DNA from: VRUE01 sp963844395
GTDB lineage: Bacteria; Actinomycetota; Thermoleophilia; Solirubrobacterales; 70-9
DNA length: 64,000 nt
Direction of reading: 5' to 3'
Assembly (NCBI GenBank): GCA_963844395.1
Contig: CAWJNX010000001.1
Location: 682,001 to 746,000, forward strand
This document shows positions 33,168 to 41,749 of this stretch, one piece after another. Every line of letters starts with the position of its first letter. Position 1 is the stretch's first letter. A program made the translations under genes and the position numbers. The notes under the pieces are model-generated. The model was not told the origin of the DNA, did no database searches, and worked only from the letters and a program-made list of their open reading frames with translations.

Positions 33168-33965
33168 ATGGAACCGACCGTGCACATCCCCAGCAAGGCC
33201 GAGCGCAAGCGCCTGCACGTCTCGGTGACCGCCGGCGATCCGCTCCAATTGGTCGCGGCCCCCGAGCCGCGCGGCCCGGGGGCGCCCAACCAAGAGACCT
33301 TGGACCATCTCTACGACAGCAACCCCTATGCCGAACTCAGCCTCGAGGAGCACCCCGAGGACCTGCAGGGCTGGAACTCATACGACAACGTCTTCCGTGA
33401 CCTGATCGCCGCCGTCGAGCCGCGACGGATCATTGAGGTCGGCGTGTGGAAGGGCACCGCGAGCATCCATATGGCCCAGATCGTGCGCGAGCTGGGCCTG
33501 CGCTGCGAGATTGTCTGCGTCGACACCTGGCTGGGCTCCCCGGAGCATTTCCTCGCCGCTCGGGACGGCGACCGATACAAGTCACTGCGCCTCCGCAATG
33601 GCTACCCGCAGCTCTTCTACACGTTCCTCTCGAACGTAATCCGGCAAAACGTAGCCGAGTACGTCGTGCCATTGCCAATGACCTCTGAGAGCGCCGTCGT
33701 CGTGCTCGAGCGGCTTGGTTTGGCAGCGGACATCATCCACGTCGACGCCGCACACGAGTACGAGCCGGCTCTTCGAGATTTCCGGGATTACTGGAAGTTG
33801 CTCAGCGAGCGCGGTGTGCTGATCGGCGACGACTACCTCGCCAAGCGAAGCGTCACGCGTGCCGCCGACGAGTTCGCTCGCGAGGTGGAAAGGGAGCTTT
33901 GCGGCTTCTTCCCGAAGTGCGTCATCGCCAAGTCGCCAGTGCTCCGATTCGACGTCAATGGCTGA
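33168..33965 (+). CDS. SAM-dependent methyltransferase (Methyltransf_24-like)
   Basis: The 265-residue protein has RIIEVGVWKGTASIHMAQIV as motif I, CEIVCVDTWLGSPEHF with the acidic residue of strand 2, ADIIHVDAAHEYEPALRDFRDYWKLL (the HVDAxHxYE signature of this family) and GGVLIGDDY-like RGVLIGDDYLAK. The family includes macrocin and cephalosporin-type O-methyltransferases. It starts 4 nt after the corrected stop of the exostosin-like gene and its stop overlaps the sulfotransferase start by 8 bp, so all three are in one operon. Confidence 0.87.
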   Translation: MEPTVHIPSKAERKRLHVSVTAGDPLQLVAAPEPRGPGAPNQETLDHLYDSNPYAELSLEEHPEDLQGWNSYDNVFRDLIAAVEPRRIIEVGVWKGTASIHMAQIVRELGLRCEIVCVDTWLGSPEHFLAARDGDRYKSLRLRNGYPQLFYTFLSNVIRQNVAEYVVPLPMTSESAVVVLERLGLAADIIHVDAAHEYEPALRDFRDYWKLLSERGVLIGDDYLAKRSVTRAADEFAREVERELCGFFPKCVIAKSPVLRFDVNG

Positions 33966-35586
33966 ACCGGCCCTGCTGATCCATCACCACCAGCTGAGGA
34001 CCGGCGGGGCGTCGGTGGCCGCTGTGGCTCGAGACAACTATGCGGCAGACGAGGTGGTCGACCTCGACGAGGCACCTCATGTCGATCGCATCGAAGCGTC
34101 GAGGGCGGGCAGATCGTTCGATCCGGCGACTTGGTATCGCAAGTGGCATGACGAGCTGTCCGACGAGGAGCGACAGCGAATCAAATGCGTCATGTCGCAC
34201 GATGCCAACTTCCTCGCTCCCGAACTACGGGGCCCCTGGCGGGCTTTCTGTCTGTTGAGAGACCCCGTCGAACGGGTCTCATCCCTCTTTCACCTCTGGC
34301 GGGAAGCCACCCCTGGCCCCGGCGCGGAGCTGCAGCGACGGGGCTGGGACCTGGCCGATATCTATCGCGAGCTCGGCGGAGGAGCTCCTTCGAGCTCGGA
34401 ACTACACGAGAGCTGCCGTGATTTCTTCAACGGCCAGGCCCGCAGCGTCGTCGCGCCATGGCAGGACGCCGCCAAGCTCGGGTACTGGGCCGGGTTGCCA
34501 GAAAGCGCCGTGGAGATGCGCAACCAGGCACTCGACTTGCTCACGCGCCACTACGTCGTCGGCGTTCAGGAGCAACTGAATCGGTCGATCGAACGCTTCG
34601 CCGCTGCCTTCGATTGGGAGCGCCTCTGGGTGCCGCGGCTCAACACAGCCTGTCGGCGCAAAGAGCAAGACGCCGAGACCCGCGCTCTGATCCTGGCGCA
34701 CAATCAGGTCGACGCCGAGCTGCACGCGCATTTCTCCGCCGCCGTTGCACGTGAGAGGCGGCCACGGCGCATGCGGCGTGCCTCCGACGGAGCTGCCGTT
34801 TGCGTGCTGGGCATGTCTCGCAGTGGCACTTCGGTCACCGCGCGGATCCTCAACGTCCTCGGCGTCAACCTCGGTTCCGAGGCGGAGCTGCTGCCGGCCG
34901 CGGCGGGCAACAATCCGACCGGCTTCTGGGAGCACAAGGGAATCGCCGACCTCAATGAGGACATCCTCGCCACCCTAGGCGAGGCACCGCGACAACGCTG
35001 GCGGTTTCCGCCTGCGCTCCCCGAAGGTTGGGAGCACGATCCGCGCCTCGAGCGGCATCGAGTGACAGCTGCTTCGCTGCTGCGGGAAAGCTTCTCGCAA
35101 AAGCCGCTGTGGGGCTGGAAGGACCCGCGGACCTGCCTCACCTTGCCGTTTTGGCGCGAGGTGCTCACCCAGATCGACAGGGTCGAGTCGCGGCTGCGCT
35201 TCGTGATCTGCGTTCGCCACCCTCTCGATGTCGCCGCCTCGTTGAGGGAGCGAGACAGCGTAGAGCGCGAGGAGGCGCTGAACCTCTGGCTGCGTTACAT
35301 GTCGGAGGCCGACCGCCAGACGGAAGGCTGCCGACGCCTAATCGTCTCCTACGAGGATTACTTCTCGGACTGGGAGGAACAAGCTAGGCGGCTGGCGGAG
35401 TTCATCGACCTGGAGACACTCTCGGCGAAGCAGCGGGCGGCGATCGCGACGCACCTGGATGAAGGCCTGTGGCATCACCGCCGCGCAGAGCGGGAGATCG
35501 CGGAGCCGGGGAGCCTTCCCCGGCACGTCAGCGACCTATACGCCCACCTCACCGGGCGGCAACGCGTGACCGGAGGCCGTGGCTAG
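33958..35586 (+). CDS. Two-domain sulfotransferase-like protein
   Basis: The 542-residue protein contains two P-loop sulfotransferase-like halves. The N-terminal half has LLIHHHQLRTGGAS at the 5'-phosphosulfate loop position and FCLLRDPVERVSSLFHLW at the 3'-phosphate site. The C-terminal half has VCVLGMSRSGTSVTARILN (5'-PSB loop) and FVICVRHPLDVAASLRERD (3'-PB site), plus LIVSYEDYF. PAPS-dependent transfer of sulfate to a sugar is expected. The N-terminal loop is less canonical than the C-terminal one. ATG 33958 overlaps the previous stop. The 3' end overlaps the convergent GT2 gene by 38 bp. Confidence 0.82.
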   Translation: MAEPALLIHHHQLRTGGASVAAVARDNYAADEVVDLDEAPHVDRIEASRAGRSFDPATWYRKWHDELSDEERQRIKCVMSHDANFLAPELRGPWRAFCLLRDPVERVSSLFHLWREATPGPGAELQRRGWDLADIYRELGGGAPSSSELHESCRDFFNGQARSVVAPWQDAAKLGYWAGLPESAVEMRNQALDLLTRHYVVGVQEQLNRSIERFAAAFDWERLWVPRLNTACRRKEQDAETRALILAHNQVDAELHAHFSAAVARERRPRRMRRASDGAAVCVLGMSRSGTSVTARILNVLGVNLGSEAELLPAAAGNNPTGFWEHKGIADLNEDILATLGEAPRQRWRFPPALPEGWEHDPRLERHRVTAASLLRESFSQKPLWGWKDPRTCLTLPFWREVLTQIDRVESRLRFVICVRHPLDVAASLRERDSVEREEALNLWLRYMSEADRQTEGCRRLIVSYEDYFSDWEEQARRLAEFIDLETLSAKQRAAIATHLDEGLWHHRRAEREIAEPGSLPRHVSDLYAHLTGRQRVTGGRG

Positions 35587-37289
35587 AAACAGCCCGGGCG
35601 ACGAGATCGAGCAGGGGCTCGGCGGGATCGGCGGTCGAAGATAGATCGAGAGCCGCGACCAGGGTCGGCGTCTCGCTCCCTAGGGAACCGGCCATTGGCT
35701 CGTCGGCAACGAGGACGAGATCCCAACGATCGCACTCGGTCGGCGGTATTCCGCCTGGCGCCCAGAGAACGTTGACCTGCGAAGGCTTAGGCAGGTAGCC
35801 GTCCGGCTCCCCCGCCAGAAGGGCGACGTCCGCCATCATGCCGCCGAGCATCTCCCACTCGTCTGCCAGCTGCACCATGCACGCGTGCTCGCGCAACTCG
35901 AGTGAGCGGCGCACGGCGATGGAGATCGGCTCTAGATCAGGCTCGCGAGAGAGCTTCAGACAGAAGCGCAGGCGCTGCACGCGCTCGCGAAGCAGTCCAG
36001 ACAGACGGCCCGCCTCGCTTGCTCCCGCGAAGAGCCGCGGGGCGATGCCGGCCGCTTCCAGCCCACGGGCCGCATCGAGGCTGGAGATCAGCGTCAGCTC
36101 GGCCCGACGCAGCAGCGGGGCAGCTAGCCAGGCATCCAACCTATCCCGAACCCACGGAATGCAGCAGACGGCCGGGGGCAAGACGACGCCGGCCGCCGGG
36201 TCGGTGACCACGATGAAGTCAGCATCTACCGGCAGCTCCGGCCAACCGTCGCCGGACGGTTCTATGAGACTCACTCGCCACTCATCGTTCTCGAGCGCAT
36301 CGGCCAGCTCCCACGCCTCGAGATCGTCCTCGGAGCGACCCGCCAACACGACGGCCAGGTGCGGCGGCTGTGGGTCCGTCCAATAGCCGCGCCGTGAGAA
36401 GCGATCGAGCAAGTACTCCCGCCGGGCCTGCGGGCCCCAGCGCTCCGCGAAGAGTCGCCGGTTGTGGGCGCGGGTGCGGCGCTGCCAGTCGTGACTCTGC
36501 GAGGCCCGGCTGCTGGACTCGCGGTGGACCACAAAGCTGCGACCGCTGCCAGACGAGCTTCTCTCCTCCGCTGATCAGCTTCAATCCAAAATCAACATCC
36601 TCCCATCCCCACAGGTAGCGAGTCGTAAATCCGCCCACCCGCTCGAAAGACTCGCGGCGTACGAGCAGGCAGGCGGCGGTCGAAGCGGCGGCCGGGGTGT
36701 CGGGAGCGGGCGGGCCCAACTCCTCTCCATCACCTGCGTTGGAGACCCTGACGAAGCCAGCCTCGCCAGCGAGCTCGACGCGGCGGTGCTGCACGAAGTA
36801 GCGCCCACTGCGCCTATCTCCGTGCAGAAGGGTGGCGCCGGCGGCCGCGGCGCCGCTCTCCTCGAGACAGGCAACCAGCTCCTTCAACCAGCCCGGCTCG
36901 AACGGCTCGACGTCGTTGTTGAGGAAGAGCAGCAGGTCGAAGGCGGCGCGCTCGGCAGCGTCGTCGTTGGCATCCGAGAAGGGAAGGTTCTCCCGGTTCT
37001 CCAGCACGGTGATCGGAAATGGCAGCTGCTGGGAACGGACCATCTCCACGGAGCCGTCGCGCGAAGCGTTGTCGGCGAGGATCAGCTCAAAGCGGGGATA
37101 CTCGGTGGCCGTGGCGAGTCGGGACAGCAGCAGGCGCAGGTGCGCTTCCCCGTCGCGGTTAACCACGACGATCGAGACGGGTGGCCACTCGTCGAGCTCG
37201 GGCACGGCGCCCAGCTCGCCGCGAAGCCGTGCCGCTATCGCCGCACGCCCGGCGGGTGCCGTCGCGCCGCCGGACGGCTCGCGGCTCAT
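35549..37289 (-). pseudogene. GT2 glycosyltransferase with half GT-B domain, interrupted by a frameshift near 36550
   Basis: Two frames on the minus strand make one protein. The first (37289 to about 36550) has SIVVVNRDGEAHLRLLL, DNASRDGS, LLFLNNDVEPF and GWEDVDFGLKL. The second (about 36552 to 35549) continues with SGRSFVVHRES, then RRLFAERWGPQARREYLLDR and a half GT-B domain (RFCLKLSREP, PKPSQVNVLWAPGG). The paralogue at 17523-18890 reads SGRSLLIH at the joint in one frame. Removing one base at CTGGC (about 36547-36552) joins the halves. ATG 37289 overlaps the upstream TGA. Broken gene, sequencing error or phase variation cannot be told apart here. Confidence 0.82.
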
Positions 37290-38329
37290 GCCTTCTCGAC
37301 TTTGACCAGCCCCTCGTCCTGCAGCCGCCCGAGTGCGGCGTCGAGCGAGCTGCGGCGCGAGCCGCGGCGGAACGTGAGGACCCGGAAGGCCCGGGCGAGG
37401 GCGTGACCCCAGCGCCAGCTCCGCGACGCCCTCGTCCGGCGCAGGTGTCCCGCCACCTCGATCAGAGTCGCGTCGACGGCCGCCAAAGCCATTTCGCGTG
37501 ATCGCTCCGCGCCGAGGAGCGTCTCCACTTCCTGCTCGGCCTTGCCCAACTGCAGGGCGAGCTCGGTCTGTTGCACAGCCCGCGCGGTGAGGTCACGGAC
37601 AACCTGTTCGTGGTCGCGCGACGAAGCTTTTGCCGCACCCAGCGCCTCGTCCCGGGCCACGATGACCTCGCGCAGTTCGGTCGCGAGCGCGTCGACCTGG
37701 TGCCGGGTCTCTTTGCGCAGCCGTTGAGCCTCCTTGCGCTCCTGGGCCGTGTCGGCTTCCACCTGGGCGAGGCGGCGTTCCACACGTCGAGCCTCGTAGC
37801 TGGTCTTCTTCAACTCCGCCTCGATGCCGTCGCGCTCCCGCTCGGTCTTCTTGAGCTCCCTGCGCAGGCGCCCGTGCTCCGCCTTTGCTTTCTCAAGCTC
37901 GGCGGCCAATGCCTCGAGCTCGCGCCAACTCTCCTTTCGCCACTCGGCGGCCGTGGTTTCGGTCTCGGAGAGGCGGCGCTCGGCCCGCCGTGCCTCGTAT
38001 TGGGCTTGTTTCAGCTCACCTTCGAGGCGCTCGCGCTCAGCCTTCAGCTCACCTTCGAGGCGCTCGCGCTCAGCCTTTAGCGCGTTCTCCAAACGCTCGC
38101 GCTCGGCGGCGAGCGACGACGCCCGCTCGTCCAGCTTGCGCACCGCGTCGCCGAGCTCTTCCTCGTGCCGCAACGCCGTGCGCTGCCTCGTGACGAGACG
38201 CTCGCGCTCGTCCTGCAGGGCCTCGATCTCGGCGGCGCGCTGGCGCAACATGTGGGAGAGCCTGCGCTGCTCCAGCATGGCCGCGTCCAAGCGACGAACG
38301 TCAACCTCCCCCAGTTGCTCAGTACTCAT
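37286..38329 (-). CDS. Long coiled-coil protein ending in the SRSWRWGH module
   Basis: The 347-residue protein is almost entirely charged heptad/hendecad coiled coil from about residue 10 to 300, including the tandem ALKAERERLEGE repeat. It ends with RASRSWRWGHALARAFRV and SSLDAALGRL, matching the end of the modules at 28966 and 29365. No signal peptide or membrane helix is seen, so it is cytoplasmic and probably a scaffold. A TAAACT box (minus strand, 38338-38343) lies 12 nt before the ATG, and the preceding TTCCGAATGTA is shared with the promoter at 40.39 kb. Its TGA overlaps the next gene's ATG. Confidence 0.82.
   Translation of the reverse strand: MSTEQLGEVDVRRLDAAMLEQRRLSHMLRQRAAEIEALQDERERLVTRQRTALRHEEELGDAVRKLDERASSLAAERERLENALKAERERLEGELKAERERLEGELKQAQYEARRAERRLSETETTAAEWRKESWRELEALAAELEKAKAEHGRLRRELKKTERERDGIEAELKKTSYEARRVERRLAQVEADTAQERKEAQRLRKETRHQVDALATELREVIVARDEALGAAKASSRDHEQVVRDLTARAVQQTELALQLGKAEQEVETLLGAERSREMALAAVDATLIEVAGHLRRTRASRSWRWGHALARAFRVLTFRRGSRRSSLDAALGRLQDEGLVKVEKA
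38012..38077. repeat. Tandem 33-bp repeat inside the coiled-coil gene
   Basis: Two perfect 33-bp copies (38012-38044, 38045-38077) encode the 11-residue unit ELKAERERLEG, with a degenerate third copy after them. Length change by recombination would add or remove whole hendecads without shifting the frame. Confidence 0.9.
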
Positions 38330-38365
38330 AGGTCCGGACGGAGTTTACATTCGGAATTAGGGAAC

Positions 38366-39370
38366 TCATGCCAAGACGGCCGCGTCCAGTGCGCGAGCGA
38401 GAAGAGCGAGCTCGGCAGGCGAGGCCTGAGGCTTCCAGAGCTCGTCCAGGGCATCGAGGCCGGGGATCTCGTCCGGACCGTCCGGTGGGGGGACGAAGTC
38501 GCGCCAACCGAGCTTCGCGTTTTCGGCGGCGAACCTCTCGTAGGCGTACTTGTGCAGAACGCGGCGCGAGAGCGCGGTCCGATCCTCTTCGGGGAGCCGG
38601 TGATTGGCCAACAGCTCGTAGCTGCACCGCAACCGCTCGACATCGAAGGGACTGCGACCGAAGGCGCCCCGAGGCAAAGCTCGGAGCAGGTTGATCGCCT
38701 CCAGTGGCAGGCCCCGATTCGCCCACCTCACTTGCTTTCCCTGCTCCACCCCGAGGAAACGGGCGGCGAAATCGGCGACCACGTCGCCGGACTCGAGCAG
38801 GTCTCGACAGAAAGGCCTCGGCTTGAAGCCCAGCCCCGGCGCCAGCGCGCGAACGGCAGCGCGCGAGGCCGCGTAGTGGAGGGAATCGATGTCGTCCCTG
38901 AAGAAGACGGAAGGTTCCTTTCCACTGCGAGAGCCGAACTCGCGCCACAGCGCCTCCATCGCGGTGTGCTGTGGACGCGCGTAGTAAGCGACCCGGACCT
39001 CATGGCGCATCGAGAGCCGCTGCAGCGGCGGCAGCGCCAAGCTCTTCGATTCGAACAGCGGCGCGAGCCTCTCACCGGTGACGATCAGGTTGCCATATCG
39101 CTCTGAGGCGTCCTCAAGGGCGGACGCGAAGGCGTCGCCCAGCCGCCTGTGCTTGAGCGGGTTTCTCATCGCGCCCGGGGCGAACCAGCCTGAGTTGAGG
39201 CGTCCCCTCCCCTTGAAGGGAGCGAACTCGATCTCGCCAGCCTGGTTGCGGGGGGCGGCCACGACCGTGTAGCCCTGCTCCTGAAGGCGCTTCGCGTTGG
39301 CCGAGAGCCAGAGCTGGATGCTCGTGGACCCCGTCTTCGGCATCCCAGCGTGGACGACGATCTCGGCCAT
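38366..39370 (-). CDS. Sulfotransferase-like P-loop protein, copy B
   Basis: The 334-residue protein starts EIVVHAGMPKTGSTSIQLWLS, a 5'-phosphosulfate-binding P-loop of the sulfotransferase type. YYARPQHTAMEALWREF lies near the 3'-phosphate region position. It is a close paralogue of the upstream gene over its whole length: both contain LNSGW, LPEEDRTALSRRVLHKYAYERF-type and WKPxASPAELA segments. ATG follows AGGAGG at 5 nt, unlike many genes here. It starts 8 nt after its paralogue's stop, so the pair is one transcript. The substrate is probably a glycan hydroxyl, by context. Confidence 0.8.
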   Translation of the reverse strand: MAEIVVHAGMPKTGSTSIQLWLSANAKRLQEQGYTVVAAPRNQAGEIEFAPFKGRGRLNSGWFAPGAMRNPLKHRRLGDAFASALEDASERYGNLIVTGERLAPLFESKSLALPPLQRLSMRHEVRVAYYARPQHTAMEALWREFGSRSGKEPSVFFRDDIDSLHYAASRAAVRALAPGLGFKPRPFCRDLLESGDVVADFAARFLGVEQGKQVRWANRGLPLEAINLLRALPRGAFGRSPFDVERLRCSYELLANHRLPEEDRTALSRRVLHKYAYERFAAENAKLGWRDFVPPPDGPDEIPGLDALDELWKPQASPAELALLARALDAAVLA

Positions 39371-39378
39371 CGAGCCTC

Positions 39379-40380
39379 CTAGACCACCGCGTCCAGCGCC
39401 CGCAGCAGAAAGGCGAGCTCGGCCGGAGAGGCTCGTGGCTTCCAGAGGTCGTCGAGCGCCTCCAGTCCCGGGGTGCCGTTCGGATCATCGGGTGGAGGGA
39501 TGAAGTCGTGCCAGCCCAATTCCGCGTTTTCGGTCGCGTACCGTTCGTGCGCGTACTTGCGCAGGACTTGCCGCGAGAGGGCGACACGATCGCCTTCGGG
39601 AACCGGATGATCGGCGACAAGCCGCTTGATCTTGCCGATCCGAGCATTGCCGAAGCTCTTGTCCCAGAACAGCCCTTCCGGTGCCGCCGCGAGCACGTTG
39701 ACGACCTCGAGCGGCAGGCCAAGGTTCGCCCATTCGACTGCCTCCGTCTCGATCCCGAGGAAGGTGCGCACGAAGTCGATGACGACGCTCCCCGAGTGGA
39801 GCAGGTCCCGCCGGAAGGGCCGCGGCTCGAACTTCAGGTCTGGCGCCAGCGCCCGCACCCCCCTCTGCGTGGCGGCAAAGTGGAAGCGTGCGGCGCGCGA
39901 CTCGATCCACGGAGAAGGCCTCGCTGCGCGCCGGAACCCCGACTCCCGCCATTCGGCCTCGAGCTGGCTGTGCTGAGGCCGCGCGTAGTAGGCGATCTCG
40001 ATCTCGAAGCGCCCCGCCAGGCGCTGCAGGCTCGACAGCACCGCCGCATTCAGGGTGCAGAACAGGACCGAGAACGTCTCGCCGGAGAGGATTACGTTGC
40101 CGTAGCGCTCGGCGCAGGCGCTGAGCTGGGTCGCGAACGTCTCGGCCCATCGCTCGGCGAGTGGAGCCTCCGAAGCCCATACGTTGCCGACGATCCACCC
40201 CGAGTTGAGGCCGCCTTTCTTTTGCGGCTCGAGAACGATCTCGCCGGCGTCTACCCCGTGGCGCGCCCTGAGCGCCGTGTAACCGTGCTCACGCAGCGCG
40301 ACCGGGTTCTGTGCGAGCCACTGCTGGATGCTCGACGTGCCCGTCTTGTGAGGCCCCACGTGGAAGACGATCCTGCTCAC
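39379..40380 (-). CDS. Sulfotransferase-like P-loop protein, copy A
   Basis: The 333-residue protein starts RIVFHVGPHKTGTSSIQQWLA, a sulfotransferase P-loop (PHKTGTSS). It continues with IEIAYYARPQHSQLEAEW and ends WKPRASPAELAFLLRALDAVV. It is the tandem paralogue of 38366-39370. The frame stays open to 41001 opposite another gene, but the family start is GTG 40380. A TACACT box (minus strand) overlaps the -10 box of the divergent glycosyltransferase gene. A sulfotransferase pair next to a two-domain enzyme strongly suggests a sulfated product. Confidence 0.82.
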   Translation of the reverse strand: MSRIVFHVGPHKTGTSSIQQWLAQNPVALREHGYTALRARHGVDAGEIVLEPQKKGGLNSGWIVGNVWASEAPLAERWAETFATQLSACAERYGNVILSGETFSVLFCTLNAAVLSSLQRLAGRFEIEIAYYARPQHSQLEAEWRESGFRRAARPSPWIESRAARFHFAATQRGVRALAPDLKFEPRPFRRDLLHSGSVVIDFVRTFLGIETEAVEWANLGLPLEVVNVLAAAPEGLFWDKSFGNARIGKIKRLVADHPVPEGDRVALSRQVLRKYAHERYATENAELGWHDFIPPPDDPNGTPGLEALDDLWKPRASPAELAFLLRALDAVV

Positions 40381-40391
40381 GATCGCCGGCG

Positions 40392-40401
40392 AGTGTACAT
40401 T
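40392..40401. promoter_or_regulatory. Overlapping divergent -10 boxes (bidirectional promoter)
   Basis: AGTGTACATT holds TACATT on the plus strand (40396-40401) and TACACT on the minus strand (40397-40392). The boxes share the central TA. The plus gene starts 10 nt downstream and the minus gene 11 nt downstream in the opposite direction. Confidence 0.6.
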
Positions 40402-40411
40402 CGGAACTGTC

Positions 40412-41749
40412 GTGAACCGCAGGGAGATCGAGGCGCGAGCGCGAGCGCGGGCGCTGGTCCGCGACGAGCTGAGCCGCTGGGACGCGCTGCGCTCCGAGAC
40501 CCTGGCGCTGGAATCGGAGGCTGGCAGAGTGCGGCGTGCGGCCGCCGCCGTCGCTGGCAGCCGACTCGCCGGCCTGATCGCCGGATACGCGAGCTCGGGC
40601 AGGGTTGACGCCGGCAAGTCGGAGATCGAACAGCGAGGGGCGAAGCTGCGCCGGCGGCGCTTCCGGCTGGAGCGCCGCAAACGCGTCCTGGCCGGTGGCG
40701 TGCGGGCTCTCCCGGCCGCCGCGGTGCCGGCCACGGCGCCACGGGCCAAGCCGCTGCGCGAGCGCGGGGAGCCCGGCGCGCTCTCGTTTTGCATCCGCAT
40801 CGCCGTCCCCGACTGGGAGGCGGCGAGCCGCGGCGGTGACGCTGCGCTGGCGCGGTCGCTGGCGCGGTCGCTGGCGCGGCGTGGGCACGAAGCCATCGTC
40901 CAGGTCAGCGGCGAAGCAGGCGACCCTCTCGGCGAGAGCATGGACGTGCTGCTGGTGCTGCGCGGACGGGCGACCGGCGAGCCGAAGCCGGGCCGCCTCA
41001 ACCTGCTCTGGCTGATCAGCCACCCGGAGGAGGTCGAGCCGGCCGAGCTCGAGCGCTACGACCGCGTCCTCGTCGCCTCGCGCCCCTACGCACAAGAGCT
41101 CGCCTCGCTCATCCGTCCGCCGGTCGAGCCCCTGCTCCAATTCACCGACCCGGGCGTCTTCCAGCCCGATATGAATGCGGAGCAGAAGCACCCGGTCGCC
41201 TTCGTCGGCAACTGGCGCGGCGAGTTCCGGCGCATCGTCTGGGACGCGATTCAAGTCGGGCGCCCGCCGGCGCTCTACGGGCGCGGCTGGGACCTCCTCG
41301 TCCCCGAGCACGCAATCGCCGAGCACTTCCCGCACCAGGAGCTCGCCAGCCTCTACTCCGCTTGCGAGATCCTTCTCTGCGACCACTGGGACGACATGCG
41401 CCGCCACGGCTTCATCTCTAACCGGGTCTTCGACGCGCTCGCCTGCGAGACGTTCGTCATTGCCGACGACAACGAGGCGATCGCCGAAGAGCTTCCCGAC
41501 GCCGTCCCCACCTACTCCTCCCAGGCCGATCTACGCGAGAAGCTTGACCGCTACCTCGCCGACCCCGATGAACGGCGCCGGATGGCCTGCCGGGGCCGTG
41601 AGCTCGTGCTGGCGCAGCACACCGTCGAGCAGCGGGTCGATCGCCTGCTGGAGATCGCCGCCGCTAACGACTACTTGCGCGATGGACGAGCAGGCGGTGA
41701 GAGCGCAGGGGCGGCAGCCGCGAGAGCAGCGGATGCAAAGCCGGGGTGA
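40412..41749 (+). CDS. GT-B glycosyltransferase (Glyco_trans_1_2 / CgeB-like)
   Basis: The 445-residue protein has an Arg/Ala-rich helical N-terminus (about 100 residues). Next comes the acceptor-side Rossmann half (FCIRIAVPDWE, RLNLLWLISHPEE, YDRVLVASRPYAQEL), then the donor side: PVAFVGNWRGEFRRIV, LYGRGWDLL, LYSACEILLCDHWDDMRRHGFISNRVFDALACETFVIADDN. That last block is the PF13524 pattern. LARSLARSLARR comes from a 12-bp tandem repeat at 40847-40870. GTG 40412 lies 10 nt after a bidirectional -10 box. Its last 86 bp overlap the convergent methyltransferase gene. Confidence 0.87.
   Translation: MNRREIEARARARALVRDELSRWDALRSETLALESEAGRVRRAAAAVAGSRLAGLIAGYASSGRVDAGKSEIEQRGAKLRRRRFRLERRKRVLAGGVRALPAAAVPATAPRAKPLRERGEPGALSFCIRIAVPDWEAASRGGDAALARSLARSLARRGHEAIVQVSGEAGDPLGESMDVLLVLRGRATGEPKPGRLNLLWLISHPEEVEPAELERYDRVLVASRPYAQELASLIRPPVEPLLQFTDPGVFQPDMNAEQKHPVAFVGNWRGEFRRIVWDAIQVGRPPALYGRGWDLLVPEHAIAEHFPHQELASLYSACEILLCDHWDDMRRHGFISNRVFDALACETFVIADDNEAIAEELPDAVPTYSSQADLREKLDRYLADPDERRRMACRGRELVLAQHTVEQRVDRLLEIAAANDYLRDGRAGGESAGAAAARAADAKPG

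Noticed and set aside
33164..33228. Extension of the exostosin-like protein to 33228
   Set aside because: The residues after the A6 tract are nonsense-like and overlap the next gene, while the shifted frame gives a sensible end.
36282..36532. Two separate overlapping GT2-related genes
   Set aside because: Comparison with the paralogue at 17523 shows they are halves of one gene joined at SGRS.
38012..38100. CRISPR-like short repeats
   Set aside because: Contiguous 33-bp coding repeats without spacers, explained by the coiled-coil heptads.
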